Notes: a model not told the origin generated them from the letters alone. 64,000 nucleotides of DNA from Mixta sp. Marseille-Q2659 (GCF_940807255.1 NZ_CALNWY010000008.1:1-64000), one strand, 5' to 3'. Shown: positions 8,797 to 18,639, counted from the first letter of the stretch. Numbers and translations are program-made.

Positions 8797-9852
8797 GTGG
8801 GAATCCGAATCCCGGTCACGCCTGGCAATATTGAAGCTTTAGCGCAACGCCCTTTCTCGCCCGGCAAGATGGCGCTGGTATGTGAAGGCGGCGGGCAGCG
8901 CGGGATCTTCACCGCTGGCGTTCTTGATGAATTTCAGCGCGCCCATTTCAATCCCTTTCAGCTTTATCTGGGCACTTCAGCCGGTGCGCAAAATCTGTCG
9001 GCTTTTGTCTGCGGACAGGCCGGTTATGCTCGCCGCGTGATTACGCGCTACACCACCAATAAACTCTTTTTCGATCCGCTGCGCTTTGTGCGTGGAGGAC
9101 ACCTGATCGATCTCGACTGGCTGACCAGCATTACCAGCCAGGAGCTGCCGCTGGCGATGACGCAGGCGGAGAAGCTGTTTGCCAGCGGGCGCGAGTTTTA
9201 TATGTGCGCCTGCCGCAGCGATGACTATACCGCGCACTATTTTGCGCCAACCAGCAGCAACTGGCTGGAGCTTATTAAGGCGTCGAGCGCGATCCCCGGC
9301 TTTTATCGGGCTGGTATTTTACTGGAAGAGAACCCGTATCTTGACGGCGGCATTACCGATGCGATTCCGGTGCGGGAGGCGGCACGCCGTGGCGCCAGGA
9401 CAATCGTGGTCATTCGTACCGTGCCTTCGCAAATGTTTTATACGCCGCGCTGGATAAAACGCATGGATCGCTGGTTTCACGGCAGCCCCTGGATGAACCT
9501 GCTACAGCAGCATGAAAAAAGCTATCACGATATCCAGCAATTTATTGAGCATCCGCCTGGCGATCTGCGCATTATTGAAATTTATCCGCCGCGCCCGTTA
9601 GCCAGCAGCGCCCTGGGCAGCCGCTTAAGCGCGCTTAATCAGGATTATCATCTGGGACGGCGCTGCGGCCGCTATTTTCTCGCCACGCTGGGGCAGTGGC
9701 TCAATAACAGCGATATGCTGTCGGGCCATCAGATCATCACGCCGCCAGCGCCGGTGGCAAATGAGCCTGCGTCAGCGCCAGTCAGTCTGGATGACGTTGC
9801 GGGCAAAATAGCTGAGAATGACGCCGATTATGATAAAGGATCGCTGGCGTGA
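8797..9852 (+). CDS. yjjU: Patatin-like phospholipase (YjjU)
   Basis: The 351-residue protein starts at GTG 8797, reading MGIRIPVTPGNI, like E. coli YjjU (MGQRIPVTLGNI). It has the patatin oxyanion motif (CEGGGQRGIF), the nucleophile elbow GTSAG, and the DGG motif supplying the catalytic Asp of the Ser-Asp dyad (YLDGGITDAIP). It is predicted to be a cytoplasmic serine esterase or phospholipase; the substrate is unknown. Its stop overlaps the yjjV start by 4 bases, as in E. coli, so the two are translated together. Confidence 0.95.
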   Translation: MGIRIPVTPGNIEALAQRPFSPGKMALVCEGGGQRGIFTAGVLDEFQRAHFNPFQLYLGTSAGAQNLSAFVCGQAGYARRVITRYTTNKLFFDPLRFVRGGHLIDLDWLTSITSQELPLAMTQAEKLFASGREFYMCACRSDDYTAHYFAPTSSNWLELIKASSAIPGFYRAGILLEENPYLDGGITDAIPVREAARRGARTIVVIRTVPSQMFYTPRWIKRMDRWFHGSPWMNLLQQHEKSYHDIQQFIEHPPGDLRIIEIYPPRPLASSALGSRLSALNQDYHLGRRCGRYFLATLGQWLNNSDMLSGHQIITPPAPVANEPASAPVSLDDVAGKIAENDADYDKGSLA

Positions 9853-10622
9853 AATTTACAGATACCCATTGTCACTTTGATTTTCCCCCGTTTACCGGCA
9901 ATGAAGAGGCCTGTCTGCAGCGAGCCGCACAGGCGGGCGTGGAAAAAATTATCGTGCCCGCGGTGGATGCCACGCGCTTTGCCGCTGTTTTAGCGCTGGC
10001 GCATCAGCATACGCCGCTCTATGCCGCGCTTGGGCTGCATCCGATTGCCATTGAGCAGCACAGCGATGCGGCGCTGGAACAGTTAAAACAACAGGTGCAG
10101 CAGCGTCCGGCTAAGCTGGTAGCGATCGGCGAGATCGGTCTCGATCTTTATATGGATAATCCGCAGTTCGATCGGCAACAACATTTCCTTGATGCGCAGC
10201 TGCGGCTGGCACGCGATTACGATTTGCCGGTGATCCTGCATTCGCGGCGCACGCACGATAAGCTGGCGCAGCATTTGCGACGTATTGAGGTACCGCGTCG
10301 CGGCGTGGTGCATGGTTTCGCCGGAAGTTTGCAACAGGCGCAGACGTTTATCGCTGCCGGTTACGCGATTGGCGTGGGCGGCACCATTACTTACCCGCGC
10401 GCCAGCAAAACGCGTAATACCATCGCGCAGCTTCCGCTGACCTCGCTGTTGCTGGAAACCGATGCGCCTGATATGCCGCTAAATGGATTTCAGGGCGAAC
10501 CTAATCGCCCGGAACGGGTGGCAAACGTCTGGCGCACGCTCTGCGAACTGCGAGAAGAGCCGCCGGAAGAGATTGCCGCAACCATTGCGGCCACCAGTGA
10601 GCGCCTTTTTCAGCTGCGTTAA
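9849..10622 (+). CDS. yjjV: TatD-family metal-dependent hydrolase (YjjV)
   Basis: The 257-residue protein has the TatD signatures: DTHCHFD at the N-terminus (metal ligands), GEIGLDLY, ILHSRRTHDKL, VHGFAGS, and the closing LETDAPDMP. TatD enzymes are TIM-barrel, divalent-metal hydrolases with 3'-exonuclease or related phosphoesterase activity. The start is a GTG overlapping the yjjU stop (GTGA). The deo control region follows. Confidence 0.95.
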   Translation: MKFTDTHCHFDFPPFTGNEEACLQRAAQAGVEKIIVPAVDATRFAAVLALAHQHTPLYAALGLHPIAIEQHSDAALEQLKQQVQQRPAKLVAIGEIGLDLYMDNPQFDRQQHFLDAQLRLARDYDLPVILHSRRTHDKLAQHLRRIEVPRRGVVHGFAGSLQQAQTFIAAGYAIGVGGTITYPRASKTRNTIAQLPLTSLLLETDAPDMPLNGFQGEPNRPERVANVWRTLCELREEPPEEIAATIAATSERLFQLR

Positions 10623-10653
10623 ACGCACCCCAACTGGATGCAATCAGGATGAT

Positions 10654-10691
10654 AGAAGGGCAAATGTGAGAATTCTCACATTTGCCCTTCT
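10654..10691. promoter_or_regulatory. Perfect 38-bp palindrome with a consensus CRP core
   Basis: The two 19-base halves are exact reverse complements with no spacer, centred on GAATTC at 10672/10673. The centre reads TGTGAGAATTCTCACA, i.e. TGTGA-N6-TCACA, a perfect symmetric CRP site, flanked by AAA/TTT as in the ideal site. The outer arms (AGAAGGGC / GCCCTTCT) make it also a potential hairpin 31 bases after the yjjV stop, though without a loop or U-run. It is 79 bases upstream (centre to centre) of the deoP2 CRP-2 site. Whether it acts as a CRP site, a terminator or both is open. Confidence 0.7.
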
Positions 10692-10743
10692 GCGCTATGA
10701 TAGGGAGGTAAAGCGGAACCAGCTGCGGCTGTGGTGCTTTAGA

Positions 10744-10759
10744 TGTGATATGCGTCACT
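10744..10759 (+). promoter_or_regulatory. CRP-2 site of deoP2
   Basis: TGTGATATGCGTCACT, one mismatch to the core. Its centre is 53 bp upstream of the CRP-1 centre, the spacing I recall for E. coli deoP2. Bases 10762-10780 between the two CRP sites (AAATGTAAATTTGATGG) are the expected place for CytR. Confidence 0.8.
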
Positions 10760-10796
10760 TTAAATGTAAATTTGATGGTAACGTTTCTTAATTAAT

Positions 10797-10812
10797 TGTG
10801 AGCTTACGCACA
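10797..10812 (+). promoter_or_regulatory. CRP-1 site of deoP2
   Basis: TGTGAGCTTACGCACA, close to consensus. If it sits at -40.5 as in E. coli, transcription starts near 10845. Confidence 0.8.
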
Positions 10813-10831
10813 ACAAAGAGTCTGCTGGCGC

Positions 10832-10847
10832 TGTTAGAATCGTAACA
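10832..10847 (+). promoter_or_regulatory. DeoR operator overlapping the deoP2 -10
   Basis: TGTTAGAATCGTAACA closely matches the E. coli deo operator TGTTAGAATACTAACA as I recall it. It includes the TAGAAT -10 element, so DeoR binding would block initiation. A roughly 120-base leader follows before deoC. Confidence 0.85.
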
Positions 10848-10965
10848 TCAAAGCGAATCAGCATCGCTGGCAAGGTGAGATGGATCTCAACCCTCTTCAA
10901 GGAACCAAGACCTCGTGTTGAGTCTTCCACTGGCGGAAGCTCACTGAACCTGTCTGGAGAGCATT

Positions 10966-11745
10966 ATGACTGATGTAACCGCTGCCGCGCTGCGTGCGCT
11001 GAAACTCATGGATTTAACCACCCTGAACAATGACGACACTGATGCAAAAGTGATTGCGCTGTGTCAGCAGGCAAAATCCCCGGCGGGCAATACCGCTGCG
11101 ATCTGTATCTATCCCCGTTTTATTCCCATTGCACGTAAAACGCTGCGCGAGCAGGGTACGCCCGATATTCGTATCGCGACGGTGACCAACTTCCCGCACG
11201 GCAATGACGATATTGACATTGCGCTGGCGGAAACCCGGGCGGCAATCGCCTATGGCGCTGATGAAGTGGACGTGGTCTTCCCTTATCGCACGCTGATGGC
11301 TGGCGACAGCGAAACCGGCTTTAAGCTGGTAAAAGCGTGCAAAGAAGTCTGCGCGGCGGCCAATGTGCTGCTGAAAGTGATTATCGAAACCGGCGAGTTG
11401 AAAGAGGAAACGCTGATCCGTCAGGCCTCTGAAATCGCTATCGATGCGGGCGCAGACTTTATTAAAACCTCCACTGGTAAAGTGCCGGTCAATGCGACGC
11501 CTATCGTTGCGAAGATCATGATGGAAGTGATCCGCGACAAAGGCGTGAAAGATCGCGTGGGCTTTAAACCTGCCGGCGGCGTACGCACGGCGGAAGATGC
11601 CGCGCTCTACCTGCAGCTGGCCGATGAGATTCTGGGCAGCGACTGGGCGGATGCGCGTCATTTCCGTTTCGGTGCGTCCAGCCTGCTGGCCAGCCTGCTG
11701 AACGCGGCGGGCTATCAGAGCGCGCGCAGCACCAGCAGCTACTGA
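10966..11745 (+). CDS. deoC: Deoxyribose-phosphate aldolase
   Basis: Class I aldolase that splits 2-deoxyribose-5-phosphate into glyceraldehyde-3-phosphate and acetaldehyde. The length is 259 residues, as in E. coli. The Schiff-base lysine lies in FIKTSTGK, with the second active-site lysine in [10 protein letters not shown]. The start ATG follows GGAGAGC. It is the first gene of deoCABD, cytoplasmic, and controlled by CRP, CytR and DeoR sites just upstream. Confidence 0.98.
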   Translation: MTDVTAAALRALKLMDLTTLNNDDTDAKVIALCQQAKSPAGNTAAICIYPRFIPIARKTLREQGTPDIRIATVTNFPHGNDDIDIALAETRAAIAYGADEVDVVFPYRTLMAGDSETGFKLVKACKEVCAAANVLLKVIIETGELKEETLIRQASEIAIDAGADFIKTSTGKVPVNATPIVAKIMMEVIRDKGVKDRVGFKPAGGVRTAEDAALYLQLADEILGSDWADARHFRFGASSLLASLLNAAGYQSARSTSSY

Positions 11746-11760
11746 TTTTCCTTTCCATAC

Positions 11761-11781
11761 AGCGGACGCTCGCCGTCCGCT
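11761..11781 (+). other. Hairpin between deoC and deoA
   Basis: AGCGGACG / CGTCCGCT with a 5-base loop, 15 bases after deoC. It has no U-run; it probably affects mRNA stability or deoA expression inside the operon. Confidence 0.55.
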
Positions 11782-11847
11782 TATAACCATTCCGCACCGT
11801 TGGATCGGGACACCAGGCCAATACGATCCGTTAAACAGGGGGTTACC

Positions 11848-13170
11848 TTGTTTCTACCGCAAGAAATTATTCGAAAAAAACGTGACGGGCACGCGCTGGG
11901 CGAAGAAGAGATCCGCTTCTTTATTAACGGCGTGCGCGATAACAGCGTATCGGAAGGTCAAATCGCGGCGCTGGCGGTGACTATTTTCTTTTCCGATATG
12001 ACGCTGCCGGAGCGCGTGGCCCTGACGATGGCGATGCGCGATTCGGGCAGCGTACTGGAGTGGAAGTCGCTAAATCTTAATGGCCCGGTGGTGGATAAGC
12101 ACTCGACCGGCGGCGTGGGCGATGTCACCTCGCTGATGCTGGGGCCGATGGTGGCCGCCTGCGGTGGCTATGTGCCGATGATCTCCGGGCGCGGCCTGGG
12201 CCATACCGGCGGTACGCTGGATAAACTGGAAGCGATCCCTGGCTTTGATATTTTCCCCAGCGATGCCCGTTTCCGCGAAATCATTAAACAGACCGGCGTG
12301 GCGATTATCGGTCAGACAAATTCTCTGGCGCCAGCGGATAAACGTTTTTACGCCACGCGCGACATTACCGCCACGGTGGATTCGATTCCGCTGATTACCG
12401 CCTCGATTCTGGCGAAAAAGCTGGCCGAAGGGTTGGATGCGCTGGTGATGGATGTGAAAGTGGGATCCGGCGCCTTTATGCCGACCTTTGAACTGTCGGA
12501 ACAGCTGGCACAGGCGATCGTGGGCGTCGCCAACGGCGCGGGCTGCAAAACCACGGCGTTGCTGACCGATATGAATCAGGTACTGGCCTCCAGCGCCGGT
12601 AACGCGCTGGAAGTGCGCGAAGCGGTACAGTTCCTCACCGGCAGCTATCGCAATCCGCGCCTGCTGGAAGTGACGCTGGCGCTGTGCAGCGAAATGCTGA
12701 TTTCTGGCGGGCTGGCACAGGATGAGACGGCGGCGCGCCAGCAGCTGCAAACCGTGCTGGATAATGGCCGCGCGGCAGAAGTCTTTGCCCGCATGGTGGC
12801 CGCGCAAAAAGGGCCGAGCGATTTTATTGAGAAGATGGACAGCTATCTGCCCGCGCCAATGCTGAGCAAAGCGGTCTATGCCGATAAGCCGGGCATCGTT
12901 AATGCGATGGATACGCGCGCGCTGGGCATGGCGGTTGTCGCGCTGGGCGGCGGACGCCGTCGCGCCAGTGATGCCATCGATTACAGCGTTGGCCTTAGCG
13001 AGATGGTGCAGTTGGGTGAGCGCGTCGATGCCGAGCGACCGCTGGCCATTATTCATGCTGCCAGCGAAGAGAGCTGGCAGGAGGCCGCCCAGGCAGTGAA
13101 AGCGGCCGTTACCTGCGGCGACAGCCAACCGGCGGCAACGCCAGTTATCTATCGCAGAATTAGTCAATAA
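11848..13170 (+). CDS. deoA: Thymidine phosphorylase
   Basis: Phosphorolysis of thymidine and deoxyuridine to base plus deoxyribose-1-phosphate. I chose the TTG at 11848 ([17 protein letters not shown]) because it gives 440 residues, equals the E. coli N-terminus, and has a GGGGG-rich ribosome site ahead. An in-frame ATG at 11800 would add 16 non-homologous residues. Visible are [11 protein letters not shown] and [16 protein letters not shown] (phosphate and pyrimidine binding) and the KVGSGAFMP segment. Second gene of the deo operon. Confidence 0.97.
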   Translation: MFLPQEIIRKKRDGHALGEEEIRFFINGVRDNSVSEGQIAALAVTIFFSDMTLPERVALTMAMRDSGSVLEWKSLNLNGPVVDKHSTGGVGDVTSLMLGPMVAACGGYVPMISGRGLGHTGGTLDKLEAIPGFDIFPSDARFREIIKQTGVAIIGQTNSLAPADKRFYATRDITATVDSIPLITASILAKKLAEGLDALVMDVKVGSGAFMPTFELSEQLAQAIVGVANGAGCKTTALLTDMNQVLASSAGNALEVREAVQFLTGSYRNPRLLEVTLALCSEMLISGGLAQDETAARQQLQTVLDNGRAAEVFARMVAAQKGPSDFIEKMDSYLPAPMLSKAVYADKPGIVNAMDTRALGMAVVALGGGRRRASDAIDYSVGLSEMVQLGERVDAERPLAIIHAASEESWQEAAQAVKAAVTCGDSQPAATPVIYRRISQ

Positions 13171-13232
13171 ACGTCATACTATTCTGATCGCTTTTTTATT
13201 TTTCTCATCGCGCGTAAGCGCAGGAGAGTGAC

Positions 13233-14456
13233 ATGAAACGTGTATTTATTATGGTGCTGGACTCCTTCGGGATCGGCGCCAGTAAAGACGCTGAAAAATT
13301 CGGCGACAAAGGTTCAGATACGCTGGGACATATCGCGCAGGCCTGCTTTAACGGCGAGGCGGATAAAGGCCGCAAAGGGCCGCTGCATCTGCCGAACCTG
13401 ACCGCGTTAGGCCTGGGCAAAGCGGCGGAAGCCTCTACCGGCACTTTCCCGCCGGGCCTGGATCCGAACGCGGAGATTACTGGCGCGTATGCGTATGCCA
13501 GCGAGCTTTCTTCCGGTAAAGATACGCCCTCTGGCCACTGGGAAATCGCCGGCGTGCCAGTGCTGTTTGACTGGGGCTACTTCAGCGATACGGAAAACAG
13601 CTTCCCGCAGGAACTGCTGGATAAACTGGTAGAGCGCGCTAACCTGCCGGGCTATCTCGGCAACTGCCACTCCTCCGGTACGGTGATCCTCGATAAGCTT
13701 GGCGAAGAGCATATGAAAACCGGTAAGCCGATTTTTTATACCTCCGCTGACTCGGTATTCCAGATCGCCTGTCACGAAGAGACGTTTGGCCTGGATCGGC
13801 TGTACGAACTCTGTGAAATTGCCCGTGAAGAACTGGATAAAGGTGATTACAACATTGGTCGCGTGATTGCTCGTCCGTTTGTCGGCGATAAGGCTGGCAA
13901 CTTTGAGCGTACCGGTAACCGTCACGATCTGGCTGTAGAACCGCCGTCGCCGACCATCCTGAAAAAGCTGGTGGATGAGAAGCAGGGCGAGGTGATTTCG
14001 GTAGGTAAAATCGCCGATATCTATGCGCACGTCGGCATCACCAAAAAAGTGAAGGCGACTGGCCTGGATGCGCTGTTTGACGCCACCGTGAAAGAGATGG
14101 CGCAGGCGCCGGATAACTCCATCGTCTTTACCAACTTCGTTGATTTTGACTCCGCCTGGGGACATCGTCGCGACGTGGCTGGCTATGCTGGCGGCCTGGA
14201 GCTGTTTGATCGCCGTTTGCCGGAGCTGATGGCGCTGGTGAAAGAGGGCGATATTCTGATCCTTACCGCCGATCACGGCTGCGATCCGACCTGGCATGGC
14301 ACCGATCATACGCGCGAGCATATTCCGGTGCTGATCTACGGACCGGACGTGAAACCGGGCTTCCTGGGCTATCGCGATACTTTCGCCGATATTGGCCAGA
14401 CGGTAGCGAAATACTTCGGCCTTTCCGATATGGAATACGGCAAAAGCATGCTGTAA
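13233..14456 (+). CDS. deoB: Phosphopentomutase
   Basis: Interconverts (deoxy)ribose-1-phosphate and -5-phosphate, feeding deoC. The length is 407 residues, as in E. coli. It is an alkaline-phosphatase-superfamily metalloenzyme: the N-terminal [10 protein letters not shown] supplies a metal Asp, DTPSGHWE contains the phosphorylated Thr, and DHGCDPTW plus DHTREHIP supply C-terminal metal ligands. A good GGAG site precedes the ATG, and the 62-base gap after deoA could hold a deoP3-like internal promoter (an E. coli feature I could not confirm here). Confidence 0.98.
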   Translation: MKRVFIMVLDSFGIGASKDAEKFGDKGSDTLGHIAQACFNGEADKGRKGPLHLPNLTALGLGKAAEASTGTFPPGLDPNAEITGAYAYASELSSGKDTPSGHWEIAGVPVLFDWGYFSDTENSFPQELLDKLVERANLPGYLGNCHSSGTVILDKLGEEHMKTGKPIFYTSADSVFQIACHEETFGLDRLYELCEIAREELDKGDYNIGRVIARPFVGDKAGNFERTGNRHDLAVEPPSPTILKKLVDEKQGEVISVGKIADIYAHVGITKKVKATGLDALFDATVKEMAQAPDNSIVFTNFVDFDSAWGHRRDVAGYAGGLELFDRRLPELMALVKEGDILILTADHGCDPTWHGTDHTREHIPVLIYGPDVKPGFLGYRDTFADIGQTVAKYFGLSDMEYGKSML

Positions 14457-14522
14457 TACGCGGCTTTACTTTAACGCCAGCCGGTGCGCTGGCGTGTTTC
14501 ATTTTTTCAAGGAATAACGACA

Positions 14523-15242
14523 ATGGCTACGCCTCATATTAATGCTGAGATGGGTGATTTCGCGGACGTGGTATTAATGCCGGGCGATCCGCTGCGCGCT
14601 AAACACATCGCGGAAACCTTTCTGGAAGACGCGGTAGAAGTGAACAACGTGCGCGGTATGCTGGGCTACACCGGTACGTATAAAGGCCGCCGCATTTCCG
14701 TAATGGGCCACGGCATGGGTATCCCGTCCTGCTCCATCTATACCAAAGAGCTAATTACCGAATTTGGCGTGAAAAAAATCATTCGCGTGGGTTCCTGCGG
14801 CGCGGTGCGTGCCGACGTGAAACTGCGTGACGTGGTGATCGGCATGGGCGCCTGCACCGATTCTAAAGTGAACCGTCTGCGCTTTAAGGATCACGATTTT
14901 GCCGCCATCGCGGATTTCGACATGGTGCGTAACGCGGCGGACGCGGCGAAAGCGCTGGGCATCGAAGCGCGCGTGGGCAACATTTTCTCCGCTGACCTGT
15001 TCTATACGCCGGACCCGCAAATGTTCGACGTGATGGAAAAATATGGCATTCTCGGCGTAGAGATGGAAGCGGCGGGTATTTATGGCGTGGCGGCGGAGTT
15101 CGGTGCAAAAGCGCTGACGATCTGTACCGTTTCCGACCATATCCGTACCCATGAGCAGACCACGGCGGCAGAGCGTCAGACTACCTTTAGCGATATGGTT
15201 AAAATCGCGCTGGAATCTGTCCTGCTGGGTGACAAAGCCTAA
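14523..15242 (+). CDS. deoD: Purine-nucleoside phosphorylase DeoD
   Basis: Phosphorolysis of purine (deoxy)nucleosides; hexameric cytoplasmic enzyme. ATG 14523 (AAGGA upstream) gives 239 residues, the E. coli size, beginning [23 protein letters not shown]. The family motifs [15 protein letters not shown] and [10 protein letters not shown] (ribose binding) and the catalytic Asp in SDHIRTHE are visible. Last gene of the deo operon, closed by a strong terminator. Confidence 0.98.
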   Translation: MATPHINAEMGDFADVVLMPGDPLRAKHIAETFLEDAVEVNNVRGMLGYTGTYKGRRISVMGHGMGIPSCSIYTKELITEFGVKKIIRVGSCGAVRADVKLRDVVIGMGACTDSKVNRLRFKDHDFAAIADFDMVRNAADAAKALGIEARVGNIFSADLFYTPDPQMFDVMEKYGILGVEMEAAGIYGVAAEFGAKALTICTVSDHIRTHEQTTAAERQTTFSDMVKIALESVLLGDKA

Positions 15243-15245
15243 AAA

Positions 15246-15278
15246 AATACCGGATGGGGCTGCGCCTCATCCGGTATT
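15246..15278. terminator. Terminator between deoD and smp, bidirectional
   Basis: AATACCGGATG pairs with CATCCGGTATT (11 bp). The seven A's on the left give a good U-run for leftward transcripts (smp), while the rightward deoD side relies on the stem alone. Confidence 0.8.
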
Positions 15279-15358
15279 CTCTGCCTGCTCGTCTTTAGTT
15301 GTTTACCGACCCGCCCGCCGTGGTGCTGGTTTACATCATCATCGCAGGCAAAAGCGCC

Positions 15359-16021
15359 TTAGCTTTTTTCACTATTGGATGACGTCTCATCCTGTTCATT
15401 ATCTTCTTTTACCGGCGTGCTGGCGGTAAGAAGAAAAGGCGACTGCTGCCAACGGGTACGACGATCGCGCAGTAATGTACGGGTCAGAATAATGCCGATG
15501 GCCAGCGCCAACAGCATCATCAGCCGCAAAATATTGGTGGTGTTATCCACCTGCTTGGCTTCCGTCACCAGCACGTGGGTATCCAGCGTCACGCGTAAAA
15601 ATCCCTGCGGCCCGTCGCTGTTTTCCAGCGGCTGCACCAGCTGATGATTAAAGTAGCTGCCCGCGCGTTTGCCATCCAGCGCCAGCCGATCGCGCACGCT
15701 GATGCCTTCGCCGCTACGGGCGACCAGCGTACCTTCGCTGTCGTAAACCGAGGCGTCAAGGATACGGCTGCTGTCCGTTAACTGTTTCAGCATCGCCGCG
15801 ATCTGCGTGCGATTTTCATCCTGATTATCCATCAGCGGCGTGAGCGTAAAGGCGACCTGACGCGTCAGGGTACGCGCCAGCTCTTCAACCTGTTCGGAAC
15901 GCGCCATTTGATGACCGAGACTGAACCATGAAGCACCCTGCATCAGGACGACCAGCAGCGTCAGACAGATCAACACAATCACCGTGCGGTGCAGACGAAA
16001 TTTGAGCTTGGCTTTAGCCAT
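15359..16021 (-). CDS. ytjB: Membrane protein Smp (YtjB), SerB-linked
   Basis: The 220-residue protein starts MAKAKLKFRLHRTVIVLICLTLL (E. coli: MARTKLKFRLHRAVIVLFCLALL). It has an N-terminal membrane helix (residues 13-33), a periplasmic middle of about 130 residues, a second helix (LMMLLALAIGIILTRTLL) and an acidic Glu/Ser tail. ATG 16021 is preferred to an in-frame TTG at 16027 because AAGG lies upstream. It resembles the sensor part of a signalling protein without an output domain; its role is unknown. It is divergent from serB. Confidence 0.93.
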   Translation of the reverse strand: MAKAKLKFRLHRTVIVLICLTLLVVLMQGASWFSLGHQMARSEQVEELARTLTRQVAFTLTPLMDNQDENRTQIAAMLKQLTDSSRILDASVYDSEGTLVARSGEGISVRDRLALDGKRAGSYFNHQLVQPLENSDGPQGFLRVTLDTHVLVTEAKQVDNTTNILRLMMLLALAIGIILTRTLLRDRRTRWQQSPFLLTASTPVKEDNEQDETSSNSEKS

Positions 16022-16201
16022 GTGCAACCTTAAAACGTAATCAACAGGCGGGAGGCTGTTTTTGCGACTTTATGTTGCCAGAAGCGCGGCTGACAAGGTA
16101 GCCTCTTGCGAGGTTTTCTCTACAGGCTGTGGCCCGGCACGGATGTCGAACAGAACGTCCTTTGATGGCGGCAGCCGATCATCTTCCCGACAGGAGCTGT
16201 A

Positions 16202-17179
16202 ATGCCTAATCGTTTGACCTGGTGCGACCTGCCTTCCGATGTTTCTCTCTGGCCAGGCCTGCCTCTTTCACTGAGCGGTGACGAAGTGATGCCGCTGGAT
16301 TATCGCGCCGGGCGTACCGGCTGGCTGCTGTACGGGCACCGGCTGAATAAAGATTCGCTGGCTGACTATCAGCATCAGCTGGGTGCCGCGATGGTGATTG
16401 TCAGCGCCTGGAGCGTGGATGATTATCAGATTATCCGTCTGGCCGGATCGCTGACGCCGCGCGCGACGCGCCTGGCGCACGAGCTGGGGCTGGACGTGGC
16501 GCCTTTAGGGAAAATCCCTTATCTGAAAGCACCGGGACTGTTGGTGATGGATATGGATTCCACCGCCATTGAGATCGAATGTATCGATGAGATCGCGCGG
16601 CTGGCGGGCTGCGGCGAGCAGGTAGCGGAAGTGACCGAACGGGCGATGCGCGGCGAGCTGGATTTTACCGCCAGCCTGCGCCAGCGCGTCGCGACGCTGA
16701 AAGGCGCCGACGCCAATATTCTGAAGCAGGTGCGCGATACGCTGCCGCTGATGCCCGGTTTAAGCACGCTGGTGCATAAACTGCAGGCGCTCGGCTGGCA
16801 GGTGGCGATCGCTTCCGGCGGCTTTACCTTCTTCGCCGAACACCTGCGCGACCGGCTGCACCTGGCCGCTATTGCCGCCAACGAGCTGGAAATCCGCGAC
16901 GGCAAGCTGACCGGCGAAGTGATTGGTCCGGTAGTGGATGCGCAATATAAAGCGGATACGCTGGCGAAGCTGGCACAGCGCTTCGATATTCCCGCTGAAC
17001 AAACGGTGGCAATTGGCGACGGCGCAAATGATTTGCCGATGATTAAGGCGGCGGGACTGGGCATCGCCTATCACGCCAAGCCGAAAGTAAATGAACAAAC
17101 TGAAGTGACAATCCGGCATGCCGATCTGATGGGCGTATTTTGCATCCTCAGCGGCAGCCTGCATCACGATACCCGATAA
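16202..17179 (+). CDS. serB: Phosphoserine phosphatase
   Basis: Last step of serine synthesis: phosphoserine to serine. It is a HAD-family enzyme of 325 residues (E. coli 322). The N-terminal third is a small regulatory-like domain. The catalytic motif MDMDSTAIEIECIDEIA supplies the nucleophilic Asp, followed by ASGGFTFF (motif II) and AIGDGANDLPMI (motif III). ATG 16202 follows AGGAGC. radA begins 13 bases downstream, so serB and radA are probably co-transcribed, as in E. coli. Confidence 0.98.
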   Translation: MPNRLTWCDLPSDVSLWPGLPLSLSGDEVMPLDYRAGRTGWLLYGHRLNKDSLADYQHQLGAAMVIVSAWSVDDYQIIRLAGSLTPRATRLAHELGLDVAPLGKIPYLKAPGLLVMDMDSTAIEIECIDEIARLAGCGEQVAEVTERAMRGELDFTASLRQRVATLKGADANILKQVRDTLPLMPGLSTLVHKLQALGWQVAIASGGFTFFAEHLRDRLHLAAIAANELEIRDGKLTGEVIGPVVDAQYKADTLAKLAQRFDIPAEQTVAIGDGANDLPMIKAAGLGIAYHAKPKVNEQTEVTIRHADLMGVFCILSGSLHHDTR

Positions 17180-17192
17180 TTGAGGAACTGAG

Positions 17193-18575
17193 TTGGCCAA
17201 AGCGGTAAAACGTGCCTTTGTCTGCAACGAATGTGGCGCAGACTATCCGCGCTGGCAGGGGCAATGCAGCGCCTGTCACGCCTGGAATACCATTACTGAA
17301 GTGAGGCTGGCAGCCTCGCCTGCGGCGGCGCGCAATGAGCGTCTCTCCGGCTATTCCGGCACCGCCGGCGCCAGCCGCGTCCAGAAACTGTCAGAAATTA
17401 GCCTGGAAGCGCTGCCGCGCTTCTCTACCGGTTTTAAAGAGTTCGATCGCGTGCTGGGCGGCGGCGTGGTGCCGGGCAGCGCTATTCTGATTGGCGGCAA
17501 TCCCGGCGCCGGGAAAAGTACGCTGCTGCTGCAAACGCTGTGCAAGTTGTCCGTTGATATGAAAACGCTCTACGTCACTGGCGAAGAGTCGCTGCAACAG
17601 GTTGCAATGCGCGCGCATCGTCTGGGATTGCCGACGGATAATCTCAACATGCTGTCGGAAACCAGTATTGAGCAGATCTGCCTGATCGCCGAACAGGAGC
17701 AGCCGAAACTGATGGTGATCGACTCCATCCAGGTTATGCACATGGCGGATATTCAATCGTCGCCCGGCAGCGTGGCGCAGGTGCGTGAAACTGCCGCTTA
17801 TCTGACGCGCTTTGCAAAAACGCGCAATGTGGCGATCGTGATGGTAGGCCATGTAACGAAGGATGGTTCGCTGGCTGGCCCGAAGGTGCTGGAGCATTGC
17901 ATCGACTGCTCGGTGCTGCTGGACGGCGATGCCGATTCCCGCTTCCGTACCTTACGCAGCCATAAAAACCGCTTTGGTGCAGTGAATGAGCTGGGCGTCT
18001 TTGCCATGACCGAGCAGGGCATGCGCGAGGTCAGCAATCCTTCCGCGATTTTCCTGTCGCGCGGCGATGAAGTGACATCCGGCAGTTCGGTAATGGTGGT
18101 ATGGGAAGGCACGCGCCCGCTGCTGGTAGAGATTCAGGCATTGGTCGATCATTCGATGATGTCAAATCCACGCCGCGTTGCAGTGGGACTGGAACAAAAC
18201 CGGTTAGCAATTCTGCTGGCGGTGCTGCATCGCCACGGCGGTCTGCAAATGGCCGATCAGGATGTTTTCGTCAATGTGGTCGGCGGGGTGAAAGTAACGG
18301 AAACCAGCGCCGATTTAGCGCTGATGTTGGCGATAGTCTCCAGCCTGCGCGATCGTCCGTTGCCGCAAGACCTGGTGACGTTCGGTGAAGTCGGGCTGGC
18401 AGGGGAAATCCGTCCGGTTCCAAGCGGGCAGGAACGTATTTCCGAAGCGGCTAAGCACGGCTTCCGACGCGCCATTGTACCTGCGGCTAACGCCCCGAAA
18501 AAAATGCCGGAGAATATGAAAGTCTACCCGGTGAAAAAGCTGGCTGATGCGCTGGCGATTCTGGATGAATTATAA
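17193..18575 (+). CDS. radA: DNA repair protein RadA
   Basis: RecA-like ATPase that promotes branch migration of recombination intermediates. The length is 460 residues, as in E. coli. It has an N-terminal four-cysteine zinc finger (CNECGADYPRWQGQCSAC), Walker A GGNPGAGKST, Walker B LMVIDSIQ, the KNRFG motif (SHKNRFGAVNELG), and a C-terminal Lon-protease-like domain without the protease serine. The start is a TTG at 17193 with GAGGAA upstream; no better start matches the family N-terminus. Confidence 0.98.
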   Translation: MAKAVKRAFVCNECGADYPRWQGQCSACHAWNTITEVRLAASPAAARNERLSGYSGTAGASRVQKLSEISLEALPRFSTGFKEFDRVLGGGVVPGSAILIGGNPGAGKSTLLLQTLCKLSVDMKTLYVTGEESLQQVAMRAHRLGLPTDNLNMLSETSIEQICLIAEQEQPKLMVIDSIQVMHMADIQSSPGSVAQVRETAAYLTRFAKTRNVAIVMVGHVTKDGSLAGPKVLEHCIDCSVLLDGDADSRFRTLRSHKNRFGAVNELGVFAMTEQGMREVSNPSAIFLSRGDEVTSGSSVMVVWEGTRPLLVEIQALVDHSMMSNPRRVAVGLEQNRLAILLAVLHRHGGLQMADQDVFVNVVGGVKVTETSADLALMLAIVSSLRDRPLPQDLVTFGEVGLAGEIRPVPSGQERISEAAKHGFRRAIVPAANAPKKMPENMKVYPVKKLADALAILDEL

Positions 18576-18600
18576 TTTTACCGCAGGTTAACCTGTCGCT

Positions 18601-18627
18601 GGGGTGGGCCGGAGCCCACCCCTTTTT
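18601..18627 (+). terminator. Strong terminator touching the nadR ribosome site
   Basis: GGGGTGGGC pairs with GCCCACCCC around CGGA, followed by TTTTT. It ends only a few bases before the nadR AGGAGG. It must end most radA transcripts or work as an attenuator for nadR. Confidence 0.85.
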
Positions 18628-18639
18628 GCAGGAGGCATT

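Noticed and set aside
12070..13167. Long minus-strand open frame opposite deoA
   Set aside because: deoA is clearly real over the whole length; the antisense frame reflects high GC at third positions.
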